Shown: positions 27,201 through 34,358 of the stretch, piece after piece | How positions within the stretch are numbered: the first letter of the stretch is position 1 | Layout of the letters: each line of letters starts with the position of its first letter | DNA from: Blastocatellia bacterium AA13 | GTDB lineage: Bacteria; Acidobacteriota; Blastocatellia; UBA7656 | Length of the DNA: 64,000 bases | Direction: 5' to 3' | Assembly (NCBI GenBank): GCA_003222245.1 | Contig: QHVH01000003.1 | Coordinates: forward strand, 62,001 to 126,000 | Notes under the pieces: model-generated | The model's database searches: none | The model's input: the letters and a program-made list of their open reading frames with translations, nothing else | Told to the model about the DNA's origin: nothing | Translations under genes and position numbers: made by a program

Positions 27201-27456
27201 CCTCAACCTTGATCTTATATGCGCCGATCATAAGAGTGGGCAGCCGATACGCACCCTTATCGTCGGTGACGGCCGTGCGCGATTGATTCGTGCTCGGATT
27301 TAGCGCGAAGATCCTGGCGCCGGCGATTGGCTCGCCGTTCTGATTGCTGACGCTTCCGGCTACCGCCGCGCCTGTTATCTGCGCTCGCAAAGTTACATTT
27401 CCACCGAATGAGATTACACATGCGACTAAGAGAAACAAACTGACGGTTTTTTTCAC
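24229..27456 (-). CDS. Oar-like TonB-dependent outer-membrane receptor
   Basis: The 1075-residue protein has a signal peptide (1-25), a carboxypeptidase-regulatory-like domain (about 28-113: GSVSNQNGEPIAGARIFALN), a plug (about 118-235: VENKQITELPINGRNFLQLG and LVDGVDNTN) and a large beta-barrel ending in Phe (IQLALKLVF). Oar-type receptors are abundant in Acidobacteriota and take up large or unknown substrates; adhesion roles are also known. The gene is followed on the same strand by the remnant and two TonB-like genes, forming a small uptake-related group. Confidence 0.93.
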   Translation of the reverse strand: MKKTVSLFLLVACVISFGGNVTLRAQITGAAVAGSVSNQNGEPIAGARIFALNPSTNQSRTAVTDDKGAYRLPTLMIGAYKIKVEADQYTSVNRELILRVNEDARVDFELTPAGASEQINVVGSSAPITETTSSVLGIVIENKQITELPINGRNFLQLGGLVANVNSTPSLRSGAEGGARNGPFAISGQRDRSLTFLVDGVDNTNSVSDGLSAHVSIDAIQEFKMITSLGSAELGYHSGGMINIVTKSGSNDFHFTLFEFLRNNKLDAPNHFEDLAGRAASHFVNNQFGATVSGPILKDKTFFLGNYEGQRLRAGSPQFSNVPTVAQRNGIFFNPATGQAVQLPVDPVSAAILKKYVPVPNIQSGFGNFLSTPTLTGRNDFAIGRVDHLLTGDDVINARYYVSDSDTFYPINLEGVRFSTSRPPSFPGFGLIERTRTQNLAAAYTHSFGIRTVNDFRFGYNHHFLDQLPQNQDSPSDVGFTGVQSSKGLFIMSAPGVSTFGAIAYPVISRFGNYYFSDSLSFIYGRHALKTGGEIRLLRQFMSTFVPGEGSLAFTGAASHISPLADFILGIPGSVVQFQRPFASPWNQTVAGFFIQDDYQISRRLVLNLGLRYELDTVIDSPTHELTNFTFERGLFTPGVDTKDGLYKGDHNNFAPRLGFAWSMTGDGRTVLRGGYGIFYDTIVHTLSSNLSQNNPSSPYLKLSVAPRGPGKLGGIFNPATLIPLPAPFNAYDVNLRTPYAQHFNLTVQRELGSTMIVSVGYVGSLGTKLVDARNINQAVYIPGVDASGKPLSTADPNNINSRRPSQLLHLTPFVAGAIDYFETGSDSNYHSLQATFNKRMGRGLSLLGTYTWGKSIDNSADPFGFTGDSGTQQDSRDLRQERARSVFDIAHQFTAGCTYDLPFKRNQWVRGWQVNGIATFRTGQPFTALLGADPSLTGSAFVRPNDAPGVFINKDGQVFLNRSLPLDPATRLPAAIVPGVGQFGGLGRNTFTGPGYKNVDLSILKDTRIGERLRVQSRFELFNLFNTTNLALPERRLSEPLFGLSPRTQDVAGGVPGIGGGGPRVIQLALKLVF

Positions 27457-27624
27457 TGCTGACCTCCAGCGTCGAGTAGTAGGCCTGACGCGATACGTCC
27501 GGCTCAGTAAGTGCCTGGTTAAAAAAGTCGAGCTTTGGGGCGTTCGATGGGGGATCGGTGAGCCGGAGTTCTTATCTATGCTGCAATGCCTGGACTCGGC
27601 GCCTGCCGGTTCCAGTGAAAGTGC

Positions 27625-29316
27625 CTAAGTCGTCGCGTTCGCCATTTCATTTTGATTGTATGGCTCACGCGCGGAGCGAGCGGCCTCGAGCGGCAGCGAT
27701 ACCCGGAAAGTAGTTCCCTGCCCGATTTCGCTTTCAACGGTAATTTCGCCCGCGTGGCGTTCGATTATGCTGTGAACGATCGAGAGGCCGAGCCCGGTTC
27801 CTTCGCCGACGGCTTTCGTCGTAAAGAACGGATCGAAGATTTTGTTCTTTACGTCGTCCGGCATTCCCGGACCGCTGTCGCGAAACTCGACGACCGCGCA
27901 CCCCCCTTCGATTCGAGTGGTGATCCAGAGATCACCTCGGCTCTTCATCGCCTGAGCCGCGTTCACCATTAGATTCATCCACACCTGAGAGAGCTGGCCC
28001 GAATAACACTCCAGCCTGGGGATCTCTCCGTATTCGCGATGTATCACAACGCGATCCGGCCTGAAATACTGGCCGAGAATTCTTATCGTCGATTCTATTC
28101 CCTCGGCGACGTCGACCTGCTGAAGGTCGGAGTCTTCGAGCCTCGAAAATGTCCTGAGATTCAGAACTATGTCTCGCACCCGTCGCGAGCCTTCGTGGCA
28201 GTCGTCGATTGCCTGGGAAATATCTTTTACCAAATAGTCGTAGTCGACCTCATCCTTTAGCTTGTCGATCAGCCTGCGCGATTCATTGGTCAGCCCCTGG
28301 GCCGATTCATATAGATCAAGCACTCGCTGGAGCTGCGCAACAGAGTCGCGCAGAAGAATGCTGTTGCTGTACACAAAGCTGATCGGATTGTTGAGCTCGT
28401 GAGCGACGCCCGCAACAAGGCGGCCAAGCGCGGCCATTTTTTCCTGAGTGACAAGCTGCCCCTGAGTCCTGGAGAGCTCGTCCTTGGTTTCTCGCAGCCA
28501 TCGAACCTGATTGGCCAGATTCTCATTCAGGTGCCGAAGTGTCGTCACCATCTGGTTGAGAACCTCCGCCATTTCGCCCAGCTCGTCATTGCGATCTAAA
28601 GAGAGGGTTCGCCCCAAATCTCCCGAAGCGATCGCGCGAGCGGTCTTCATCAATTCGTTTATCGGTTTTTCAAACGAGCGCGTCAGGTAATAGCTCAGAA
28701 CGCATCCGACGCTGATCAGCATGATCGTCAGCGCGATAGCGATGATTATGACCAGCCGGGATGTATCGGCGGTTCGATCCACCGCCGTGGTAATACGGTT
28801 CGCCGCCAGATGATTCAAGGTATCCAGCAGCGCCTGCTGCTCTCCACGAGCCGGAACGTACTCGTCGAAATAGACTCTCTCCGCTTCAGCGGATTCTTGT
28901 CTGTCGATCGCACCCAAAATGCTCTGTTCCAGTCGGCCAAGCTGCTGCGCATCGACGTTTTCTATTTGTTCAAGCGTTGCGAGCAGTTGCGGGTCCGTCG
29001 CCAGAGATCGCGTCGTGGCGAAGGCGCGATCCAGCTCGGCGCGGGCGTTGGCTATATTGCTGAGCTCCTGGGAACCGAAATCACCATAGGGATGAAGCAA
29101 TCTTCCACGCAGTGAATCGCTGATGCGAAGATTGGCCCCTTGAATTGTCAGAGCCATCTCGGCTACCCGGCGATCGGTATCCAGAACGTGTTTATAAGAG
29201 GCCGACGAGCGCAGCATCATCACCAGCATCAATGCCGCGACAAGGGTGCCGAGCATGAGCACGGCGCCGAACGAGAGATAAAATTTACTGCGAAGCCTCA
29301 GCGAACTCTTCTTCAT
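27625..29316 (-). CDS. Membrane sensor histidine kinase with HAMP domain
   Basis: A 563-residue kinase: transmembrane helix (about 12-34), periplasmic four-helix sensor (35-185, MCP-like), second helix (187-208), HAMP (209-262), a coiled coil (265-300), HisKA with the His in [18 protein letters not shown], and HATPase with [18 protein letters not shown] and GTGLGLSIV. This kinase class usually signals through stand-alone receivers. It is transcribed divergently from two receiver-only genes across a 62-bp palindrome, so these are its likely partners. ATG 29316. Confidence 0.9.
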   Translation of the reverse strand: MKKSSLRLRSKFYLSFGAVLMLGTLVAALMLVMMLRSSASYKHVLDTDRRVAEMALTIQGANLRISDSLRGRLLHPYGDFGSQELSNIANARAELDRAFATTRSLATDPQLLATLEQIENVDAQQLGRLEQSILGAIDRQESAEAERVYFDEYVPARGEQQALLDTLNHLAANRITTAVDRTADTSRLVIIIAIALTIMLISVGCVLSYYLTRSFEKPINELMKTARAIASGDLGRTLSLDRNDELGEMAEVLNQMVTTLRHLNENLANQVRWLRETKDELSRTQGQLVTQEKMAALGRLVAGVAHELNNPISFVYSNSILLRDSVAQLQRVLDLYESAQGLTNESRRLIDKLKDEVDYDYLVKDISQAIDDCHEGSRRVRDIVLNLRTFSRLEDSDLQQVDVAEGIESTIRILGQYFRPDRVVIHREYGEIPRLECYSGQLSQVWMNLMVNAAQAMKSRGDLWITTRIEGGCAVVEFRDSGPGMPDDVKNKIFDPFFTTKAVGEGTGLGLSIVHSIIERHAGEITVESEIGQGTTFRVSLPLEAARSAREPYNQNEMANATT

Positions 29317-29371
29317 AATGACGGGCCATCCAACTCAGGGCTAAACTCCAGCCCATTCGCTTATGTCTTTA

Positions 29372-29433
29372 CTTATCGGCGCGCCGTCGAAAAACTTTAT
29401 AGCTATAAAGTTTTTCCCTTCTCCGCCGATAAG
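29372..29433. promoter_or_regulatory. 62-bp nested inverted repeat between kinase and receiver genes
   Basis: Outer arms CTTATCGGCG (29372-29381) and CGCCGATAAG (29424-29433) are perfectly complementary. Inside, separated by exactly 8 nt on each side, lies a perfect 26-bp palindrome (AAAAACTTTATAG at 29390-29402 and its complement at 29403-29415). The element sits 56 nt before the kinase start and 23 nt before the receiver start. It could be a double operator for both promoters, or a folded leader in the receiver mRNA. Confidence 0.75.
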
Positions 29434-29456
29434 CATTTGCTGGGGGAGAAACATCA

Positions 29457-29948
29457 ATGAAACATACGATTCTGGCCGTGGACGACGAGCCCGCTAATGT
29501 AAGGATGCTGGAGAGGCTCTTCCATAAGGACTTCAGAGTACTTACCGCGGCCAGCGGCGAAGAAGCATTAGAGATATTGAATCGCGAGACGGTCACGCTT
29601 ATTATCACCGATCAGCGAATGCCGGGTATGAGCGGAACCGACCTGCTTCGCGAGAGCCTGCGGTCGCGCCCCGAAACAATAAAGATCATTCTCACCGGAT
29701 ACACCGATATCGAAGCGTTGATTGAAGCAATCAACGTCACCCGCGTTCATAAATTCGTGAGCAAGCCGTGGGACCCGATGAGCCTGAAGAAACTGGTTCA
29801 GGACGCCATCGAGGATCACGAGCGCCAGCTCGAGCAAAAGAAACTCTTGGACGGACTAATTTCGCTGATACAATCTCACCCCGGGATATTCATCGAAGAA
29901 GCCGTCATTTCGGATGAACTCTTAGCCGATCCTTTGATCGAGAAATAA
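29457..29948 (+). CDS. Stand-alone response-regulator receiver protein, copy 1
   Basis: The 163-residue protein has one receiver domain (about 1-120): the acidic pair in AVDDEPANV, phospho-Asp in LIITDQRMPG, the Thr switch in ILTGYTD and the Lys in VSKPWDP. The last 40 residues are a helical tail with no known output domain. The receiver resembles that of RpfG-like regulators, but no HD-GYP domain follows. It is followed immediately by a paralogue (TAA then ATG). ATG 29457 has GGGGAG about 10 nt upstream. Confidence 0.9.
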   Translation: MKHTILAVDDEPANVRMLERLFHKDFRVLTAASGEEALEILNRETVTLIITDQRMPGMSGTDLLRESLRSRPETIKIILTGYTDIEALIEAINVTRVHKFVSKPWDPMSLKKLVQDAIEDHERQLEQKKLLDGLISLIQSHPGIFIEEAVISDELLADPLIEK

Positions 29949-30404
29949 ATGCTACAACAACAACACACAATCCTTGCGGTAGACGACGAACCCGCCAATC
30001 TCAGGCTGCTCGAAAGACTACTGAGACACGATTATCGAGTGGTAACAGCCACGAATGGAGACGAGGCCCTGGCCGTTCTAAGGCGTGAGAAAGTCTCGCT
30101 CATCATCACCGATCAACGAATGCCGGGAATGACCGGAACCGAGCTTCTGAGAAAGAGCCGCACTCTGGATCCCGATATGGTTCGAATGGTTGTCACCGCC
30201 AATACCGACGCCGACACCTTTATCGATGCAATAAAGAACTCCGGGGCGATAAGAGTCATCAATAAGCCCTGGGATCCAGATAAGGTGCTCGATCTTGTTC
30301 GGAACGCGCTGGAGAAATACGAAGTGCTCGTCGGCAACAAGCAGGCCATCAATCAGCTCAAGCAAACCAATGCCGATTTAGGGAGAGCAATCAAGCGTCA
30401 ATAG
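29949..30404 (+). CDS. Stand-alone response-regulator receiver protein, copy 2
   Basis: A 151-residue paralogue of the preceding protein with the same motifs (AVDDEPANL, LIITDQRMPG, VINKPWDPD) and a different helical tail. The Thr-switch segment reads VVTANTD where copy 1 has ILTGYTD. The start abuts the upstream stop, so translation is coupled. Having two output-less receivers suggests a phosphate sink plus a protein-interaction output. Confidence 0.88.
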   Translation: MLQQQHTILAVDDEPANLRLLERLLRHDYRVVTATNGDEALAVLRREKVSLIITDQRMPGMTGTELLRKSRTLDPDMVRMVVTANTDADTFIDAIKNSGAIRVINKPWDPDKVLDLVRNALEKYEVLVGNKQAINQLKQTNADLGRAIKRQ

Positions 30405-30434
30405 CCGGGCCGTCCGCGTACAGCACATCTTTCG

Positions 30435-30457
30435 GGTTGAGCCATCGCGGCTCAACC
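30435..30457 (+). other. 9-bp perfect hairpin abutting the FlgM-like start codon
   Basis: GGTTGAGCC (30435-30443) and GGCTCAACC (30449-30457) enclose ATCGC. The right arm ends one base before the ATG at 30458. It has no T-tract. It may end the receiver operon, or hide the start region of the FlgM-like gene, which lacks a visible Shine-Dalgarno. Confidence 0.6.
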
Positions 30458-30724
30458 ATGCGCGCGGTCTTGAACGATCGCGGCGAGCCAGCCCGCCTCG
30501 CGGAGAGGTCACGGAATCGGTGCGGGGTGGATGACATCAGACAAGAATTGGTCAACAGGATCAGGCGTCTGCTCGCTTGCGGCGATTACCGGATCGACTC
30601 GGTGATCCTGGCTCACGCCCTGCTTTCGCGGCTCAGGCCCTTACGCAGCCCGGCTGCACTGCGGAAGCCGATCCAGCCGGAGGGCCCAAACGGGATTTCA
30701 TCTCCAACCTCAAAGCCTGAATAG
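30458..30724 (+). CDS. flgM: FlgM-like anti-sigma-28 factor (short, overlaps sigma gene)
   Basis: The 88-residue protein contains, at about 23-55, the FlgM C-terminal pattern: VDDIRQELVNRIRRLLACGD, then YRID and ILAHALLSRL, matching the I-x-x-G-x-Y-x-(I/V)-D-x-x-x-(L/V)-A-x-x-LL core. FlgM binds and inhibits FliA-type sigma factors. The gene converges on a FliA-type sigma gene and their 3' ends overlap by 92 nt, so the FlgM tail is read from the strand opposite the sigma C terminus. The start is uncertain (ATG 30458, or TTG 30437 in the hairpin). Confidence 0.6.
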   Translation: MRAVLNDRGEPARLAERSRNRCGVDDIRQELVNRIRRLLACGDYRIDSVILAHALLSRLRPLRSPAALRKPIQPEGPNGISSPTSKPE

Positions 30725-31427
30725 CCTTTGAGTGAAGCTGCGACGCGCGAGCTTCGTTCACATCAAGAACCGCGCCGACCTCCTTCATCGTCATCTCTTC
30801 ACCGTAATAGAGCCACAAAACGAGCCGCTGTCGCTCCGGCAGCCGGTCTACGGCCTTCCAAATGAGATCGAGGATTTCCTTTCTCTCCAGATAAACGGCT
30901 GCGGCATCATTACCGCCCCGCTCGATCAGCGAGCCCGCGAGCTCCGCCGAATCACACCAATCCAAGCGGTTCAACTTATCAAGCAGGCTGTGACAATCGT
31001 CGACACCTATTCCCATTTCGTGGGCAAGTTCCGGGACAGTCGCTTCGCGGCAGGTTCTCTGCTCGACGGCTTGCCGCGCTTGATCGATGTCCTTCTCCGC
31101 CTTATGAAGGCCGCGAGGCGCCCAGCTCAGCGATCGAAGGTAATCGAGCATCGCGCCTCGTATACGCGATTCAGCGTACGTCTTGAATCGAACTTCTCGC
31201 GATCCGTCGAACTTCTGTGCGGCATCGATCAGGCCGAGCACTCCGGCGCTCCAAACGTCGTCGGAGTCTACGGACTGCGGCAGCCTTGCGACGGTGCGTT
31301 TCATCACCTGAGATACGATTGAAAGATTGTTCATTATGAGTTCATTGCGGCTGAGAGTTTCGGGAATAACTCGGCCGCCGTCGGGATGAGTAATTAAGTG
31401 GCTATTTATGTATTCGGTCACAGACAT
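30633..31427 (-). CDS. fliA: FliA/WhiG-type sigma-28 factor
   Basis: The 264-residue sigma factor has region 2 (DDVWSAGVLGLIDAAQKFDG, then FKTYAESRIRGAMLDYLRSL), region 3 (VPELAHEMGI) and region 4 (LPERQRLVLWLYYGEEMTMK, with helix-turn-helix EVGAVLDVNEARASQLHSKA). Such factors direct flagellar and chemotaxis genes, or sporulation-like programmes in other phyla. No flagellar structural genes are in the window. A FlgM-like gene converges on it. ATG 31427. The last 15 residues (GPPAGSASAVQPGCVRA region) lie in the antisense overlap. Confidence 0.92.
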   Translation of the reverse strand: MSVTEYINSHLITHPDGGRVIPETLSRNELIMNNLSIVSQVMKRTVARLPQSVDSDDVWSAGVLGLIDAAQKFDGSREVRFKTYAESRIRGAMLDYLRSLSWAPRGLHKAEKDIDQARQAVEQRTCREATVPELAHEMGIGVDDCHSLLDKLNRLDWCDSAELAGSLIERGGNDAAAVYLERKEILDLIWKAVDRLPERQRLVLWLYYGEEMTMKEVGAVLDVNEARASQLHSKAIQALRLEMKSRLGPPAGSASAVQPGCVRA

Positions 31428-31721
31428 GGTTTATTTGCACACCGTGAGTCTCAATACTGGTCGTCGGTCACGCGACTACGAGCGATCGGTTCAAAGAAGA
31501 ACACGACTTCGAGAGGGGCTGACCTCTTGAAGCATTCCTGCGTATGCTGTCGCGCTATGATCTGGGGATGGCCTACTAAAGAACGTTGAGCAACCTGAAA
31601 AACTCAGCGTGATCTATGTAGTCCGGGGTGATCGACTTCACTGGGGAACTTCTTATGACACAAAGGCTTCTACAAGCATTGTGCCATTCGAGGAGGAGTA
31701 ATGAAGGTTAACAAAGCTGTG

Positions 31722-33200
31722 TCAGGCGTCCAGATTACGGCGCCATTCTCCGAGAGCGATCGCGATGGCGTGTTCAAGCCAATTAACGAATCGGCTGTTG
31801 ATACTGGCTTCTTCTTCGGCGTAATTAAATTGAAATAGATCAGTTGATGCGGGACGAATATCTACAGGTCTGGAAGCGCCATCCTCTTGCTCCGCGCGTA
31901 ACGAAGTAAGCGCGGACGCAACCATCACACCATTTGCTCCGTGCCCGTAGCAGTGAAAGCTAATGATAAATTCGAATACATCTTCTGTCTTAATTCCGAG
32001 TTGCACCCATGACCTATATCGTTCGAAACTTGCGAAGTAGCCAAGGTGCTTAGCGATTTCGACAACTTGATACCAAAAATAGTGACTCTGCGAAGAAATA
32101 TGATCGGCCGATCTCGCCCAGGCATGATAATCGAGCTGCAAGTTCGCGGGCTCCACCTCGTTTAGTTGCTCGTCGATTTGCGCGGCAATCGCTTTGAGGC
32201 GTTCGTGAGCCAGGAGCCTGAGTTCATCGGCAACGGCATAGACTCGCTCTTTCTCGGACGCCTTCGCCTTGAAGCGGTCCTTAAGCACTTGAATGGCAGA
32301 ATGAATGATCTGATCTGCATAGCGATCCTGTCTTGCCTGTTGCTCGATACCGAGGGCCCTCAGAATTGAATCTCTTTGCCGAAGGGTGAAGAGCGCAACT
32401 AGTTCATGAAGCTCGCCCTGATCCGCCTTTTCAAGAGCATCGATGTAAGTATTTCGATCGGTGTCACGAATGACCAGCGGAAATAGCTCGTCTCTTAAAA
32501 ACACTAGCGAAGGGAGCGCTCTGGCGACTCGGCCGTTTCCATCCTGAAATGGATGAATTTGGGTGAACCGATGGTGCAGCCATGCAGACATTACTTCCGG
32601 CGCCATGCATTCTTTGTACTCGCTGTACCATTCAATCAATCGCTGCATCTCGTCGTTGACGAACTCCGGCGGACAATACTCATGAATGGCGCCGTCGTTG
32701 CGCCGGGGATTGTTTAGTTGTGTTTTGTAGGCTCCCTTTATCAGGGGAACGCGAATTATGGCTCCCTCAGGAGTTCTCGCTTCTGTATAGTCCTGATGAG
32801 CAGTAAATTGGCTGTGAAGAGATCGTATGAAATGCTCGGTCAGGGGTTGTTGGTTTTTGACAAACGCAAAAACATGTTCGATAGTCGCCAACTGGTCTTC
32901 GATGAGATCTTTCACATGCTCTGCTTGATCGCGTTGCAAACCGCCTCGATGAGCTATAAGCGCTGAATCTATGCCCTGCTCAATGAGCACCTCCGTTACA
33001 CCACGATCCCAACCGTAGAGTCGTTCGATTATTCCAGTCTCGATCGCCCACTCACGTTGCAATTTTCTAAGGAAGTCTCGATAGGCTCCATCGTCCTCGA
33101 GACTGCTCTTACATTCACGCCAAACCTGCGCCAGAGCTTTTAATTCTTGAGATGACATCTCGTCGGATTTCGAGGGCGGCGGTCCAATGTATTGATACAT
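31722..33200 (-). CDS. Fic-domain protein (probable AMP-transferase)
   Basis: The 492-residue protein has the complete Fic active-site loop HPFQDGNGRVAR from His216, preceded by a typical N-terminal helical domain and a substrate flap (KGAYKTQLNNP). Fic enzymes usually transfer AMP to a hydroxyl of a target protein. The N-terminal helix has Thr55-Gly-Ile-Ile-Glu59-Arg60, resembling the (S/T)xxxE(G/N) autoinhibitory motif but with Arg at the last position. The C-terminal 230 residues are an unknown helical region. ATG 33200 has AGGAG 7 nt upstream. No antitoxin-sized partner is adjacent. Confidence 0.88.
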   Translation of the reverse strand: MYQYIGPPPSKSDEMSSQELKALAQVWRECKSSLEDDGAYRDFLRKLQREWAIETGIIERLYGWDRGVTEVLIEQGIDSALIAHRGGLQRDQAEHVKDLIEDQLATIEHVFAFVKNQQPLTEHFIRSLHSQFTAHQDYTEARTPEGAIIRVPLIKGAYKTQLNNPRRNDGAIHEYCPPEFVNDEMQRLIEWYSEYKECMAPEVMSAWLHHRFTQIHPFQDGNGRVARALPSLVFLRDELFPLVIRDTDRNTYIDALEKADQGELHELVALFTLRQRDSILRALGIEQQARQDRYADQIIHSAIQVLKDRFKAKASEKERVYAVADELRLLAHERLKAIAAQIDEQLNEVEPANLQLDYHAWARSADHISSQSHYFWYQVVEIAKHLGYFASFERYRSWVQLGIKTEDVFEFIISFHCYGHGANGVMVASALTSLRAEQEDGASRPVDIRPASTDLFQFNYAEEEASINSRFVNWLEHAIAIALGEWRRNLDA

Positions 33201-33694
33201 CACAGTACTCCTCTAGCCGATTCTGTCCCAACTTTTCATGATCAAAGATGTCTCCAGCATATTGGTAAAGACAATATCGGAAATGAGGCCTGCTGACTAG
33301 AACAGGAGGTAAGACCAATCATTCAAGACCAATCATCGAAACACGTTTAAAGATTACTGAGAAAATTATTCTCTGACGCGCAGTCCTTACAGCTTGCCAT
33401 AAACCGATTGAGTTCAAAAAAGCGTCTCATTCCGGGTTGGGATACAGCAGAAAAACCGCGCCTATTCTCTCGAGCTCAACACAAGAGATGCGCTTTTAAT
33501 TGGTGCTCGCCCTGATTCTCTTCATCATCAGCAAAGCTTGCGCAATCGACTTGACGCTCCGTGATTTGATAGTAGAATTCACATCCAAGCGCAGCTCAGA
33601 TCGCACTGGTAATGAGTAGTTAATCACACGACACGGCAAGGGCGCTGCCTGAAACGCCGCGCTGTACTTATCATAGAGAACTAGAAAGAACCGA
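33201..33694. other. Non-coding gap between Fic gene and ECF sigma gene
   Basis: I see no gene in these 494 bases. A 12-bp direct repeat (AAGACCAATCAT at 33311-33322 and 33325-33336) follows an AGGAGG-like GGAGG. An inverted pair ATATTG/CAATAT lies near 33260-33280, close to the Fic start. Both strands must carry promoters here, since the flanking genes diverge. Confidence 0.4.
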
Positions 33695-34333
33695 GTGAAG
33701 GCAGAACCATTGTTCGAAAAGGAATCGTTCGACGCCATGTTGCGGTGGCTCGATCCCGACTGCGAGCGGGCAGCCGAAAAGTATGAGGTCATCAGATCGA
33801 AGCTGATAAGAATGTTCGCGCGGAAGGGCTGTTGGATGGCAGAGGAATTGACGGATATTACAATGACCCGGGTCGCAAACAAGGTACACGAGATCGCGCC
33901 AACATATATTGGCAACCCTGCTCTGTACTTTTATGGAGTCGCACAGAACGTTTACAGAGAATGGTTGAAGTGGCTTGACGATCAGCGGAAAGCACAGTCC
34001 CCTCCTCCTCCTGATACACCGGAAGTCAATGAACTACGCTTACTCTGTTTGGACGGCTGCTTGGAGAAACTAGATCCTGACAGCCGCGAGTTCATAATCG
34101 AATACTATCGCGCGGACAAGCGGGCTAAGATCGACTGCCGAAAGGCGTTGGCCGATAGGTTCGGAGTCGCTCTTAATGCAATAAGAATGAGGGCACATCG
34201 TACAAAAGCGACCCTTCATCAGTGTATCAAAGGCTGTCTGGCGCAACCTGAGACAATGAGGCATGGAATCGAAGGGGCTGCCCGATCGGCCGATCTTGGT
34301 GATAACTTCCGCAAAATTGTCATATCGAAATAG
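33695..34333 (+). CDS. ECF-type RNA polymerase sigma factor
   Basis: A 212-residue ECF sigma of the kind common in Acidobacteriota and Planctomycetota. Region 2 is recognisable (KLIRMFARKGCWMAEELTDI, then MTRVANKV and LYFYGVAQNVYREWL). Region 4 has CLEKLDPDSREFIIEYYR followed by a helix-turn-helix (ALADRFGVALNAIRMRAHR). The start is GTG at 33695. It lies directly upstream of the CHAT protein gene (26 nt to its ATG), whose N terminus looks like an anti-sigma factor, so the pair forms a sigma/anti-sigma switch. Its own promoter was not identified. Confidence 0.85.
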   Translation: MKAEPLFEKESFDAMLRWLDPDCERAAEKYEVIRSKLIRMFARKGCWMAEELTDITMTRVANKVHEIAPTYIGNPALYFYGVAQNVYREWLKWLDDQRKAQSPPPPDTPEVNELRLLCLDGCLEKLDPDSREFIIEYYRADKRAKIDCRKALADRFGVALNAIRMRAHRTKATLHQCIKGCLAQPETMRHGIEGAARSADLGDNFRKIVISK

Positions 34334-34358
34334 AGATAGGCGAGGTGTGATCCGTTTT

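Noticed and set aside
24778-27303. Long plus-strand frames across the receptor gene (for example 25777-26412 and 26695-27303)
   Set aside because: Antisense to a receptor with a complete plug and barrel.
30732-31322. Plus-strand 196-codon frame across the sigma gene
   Set aside because: Antisense to clear sigma regions 2-4; unlike the FlgM-like frame it shows no family motif.
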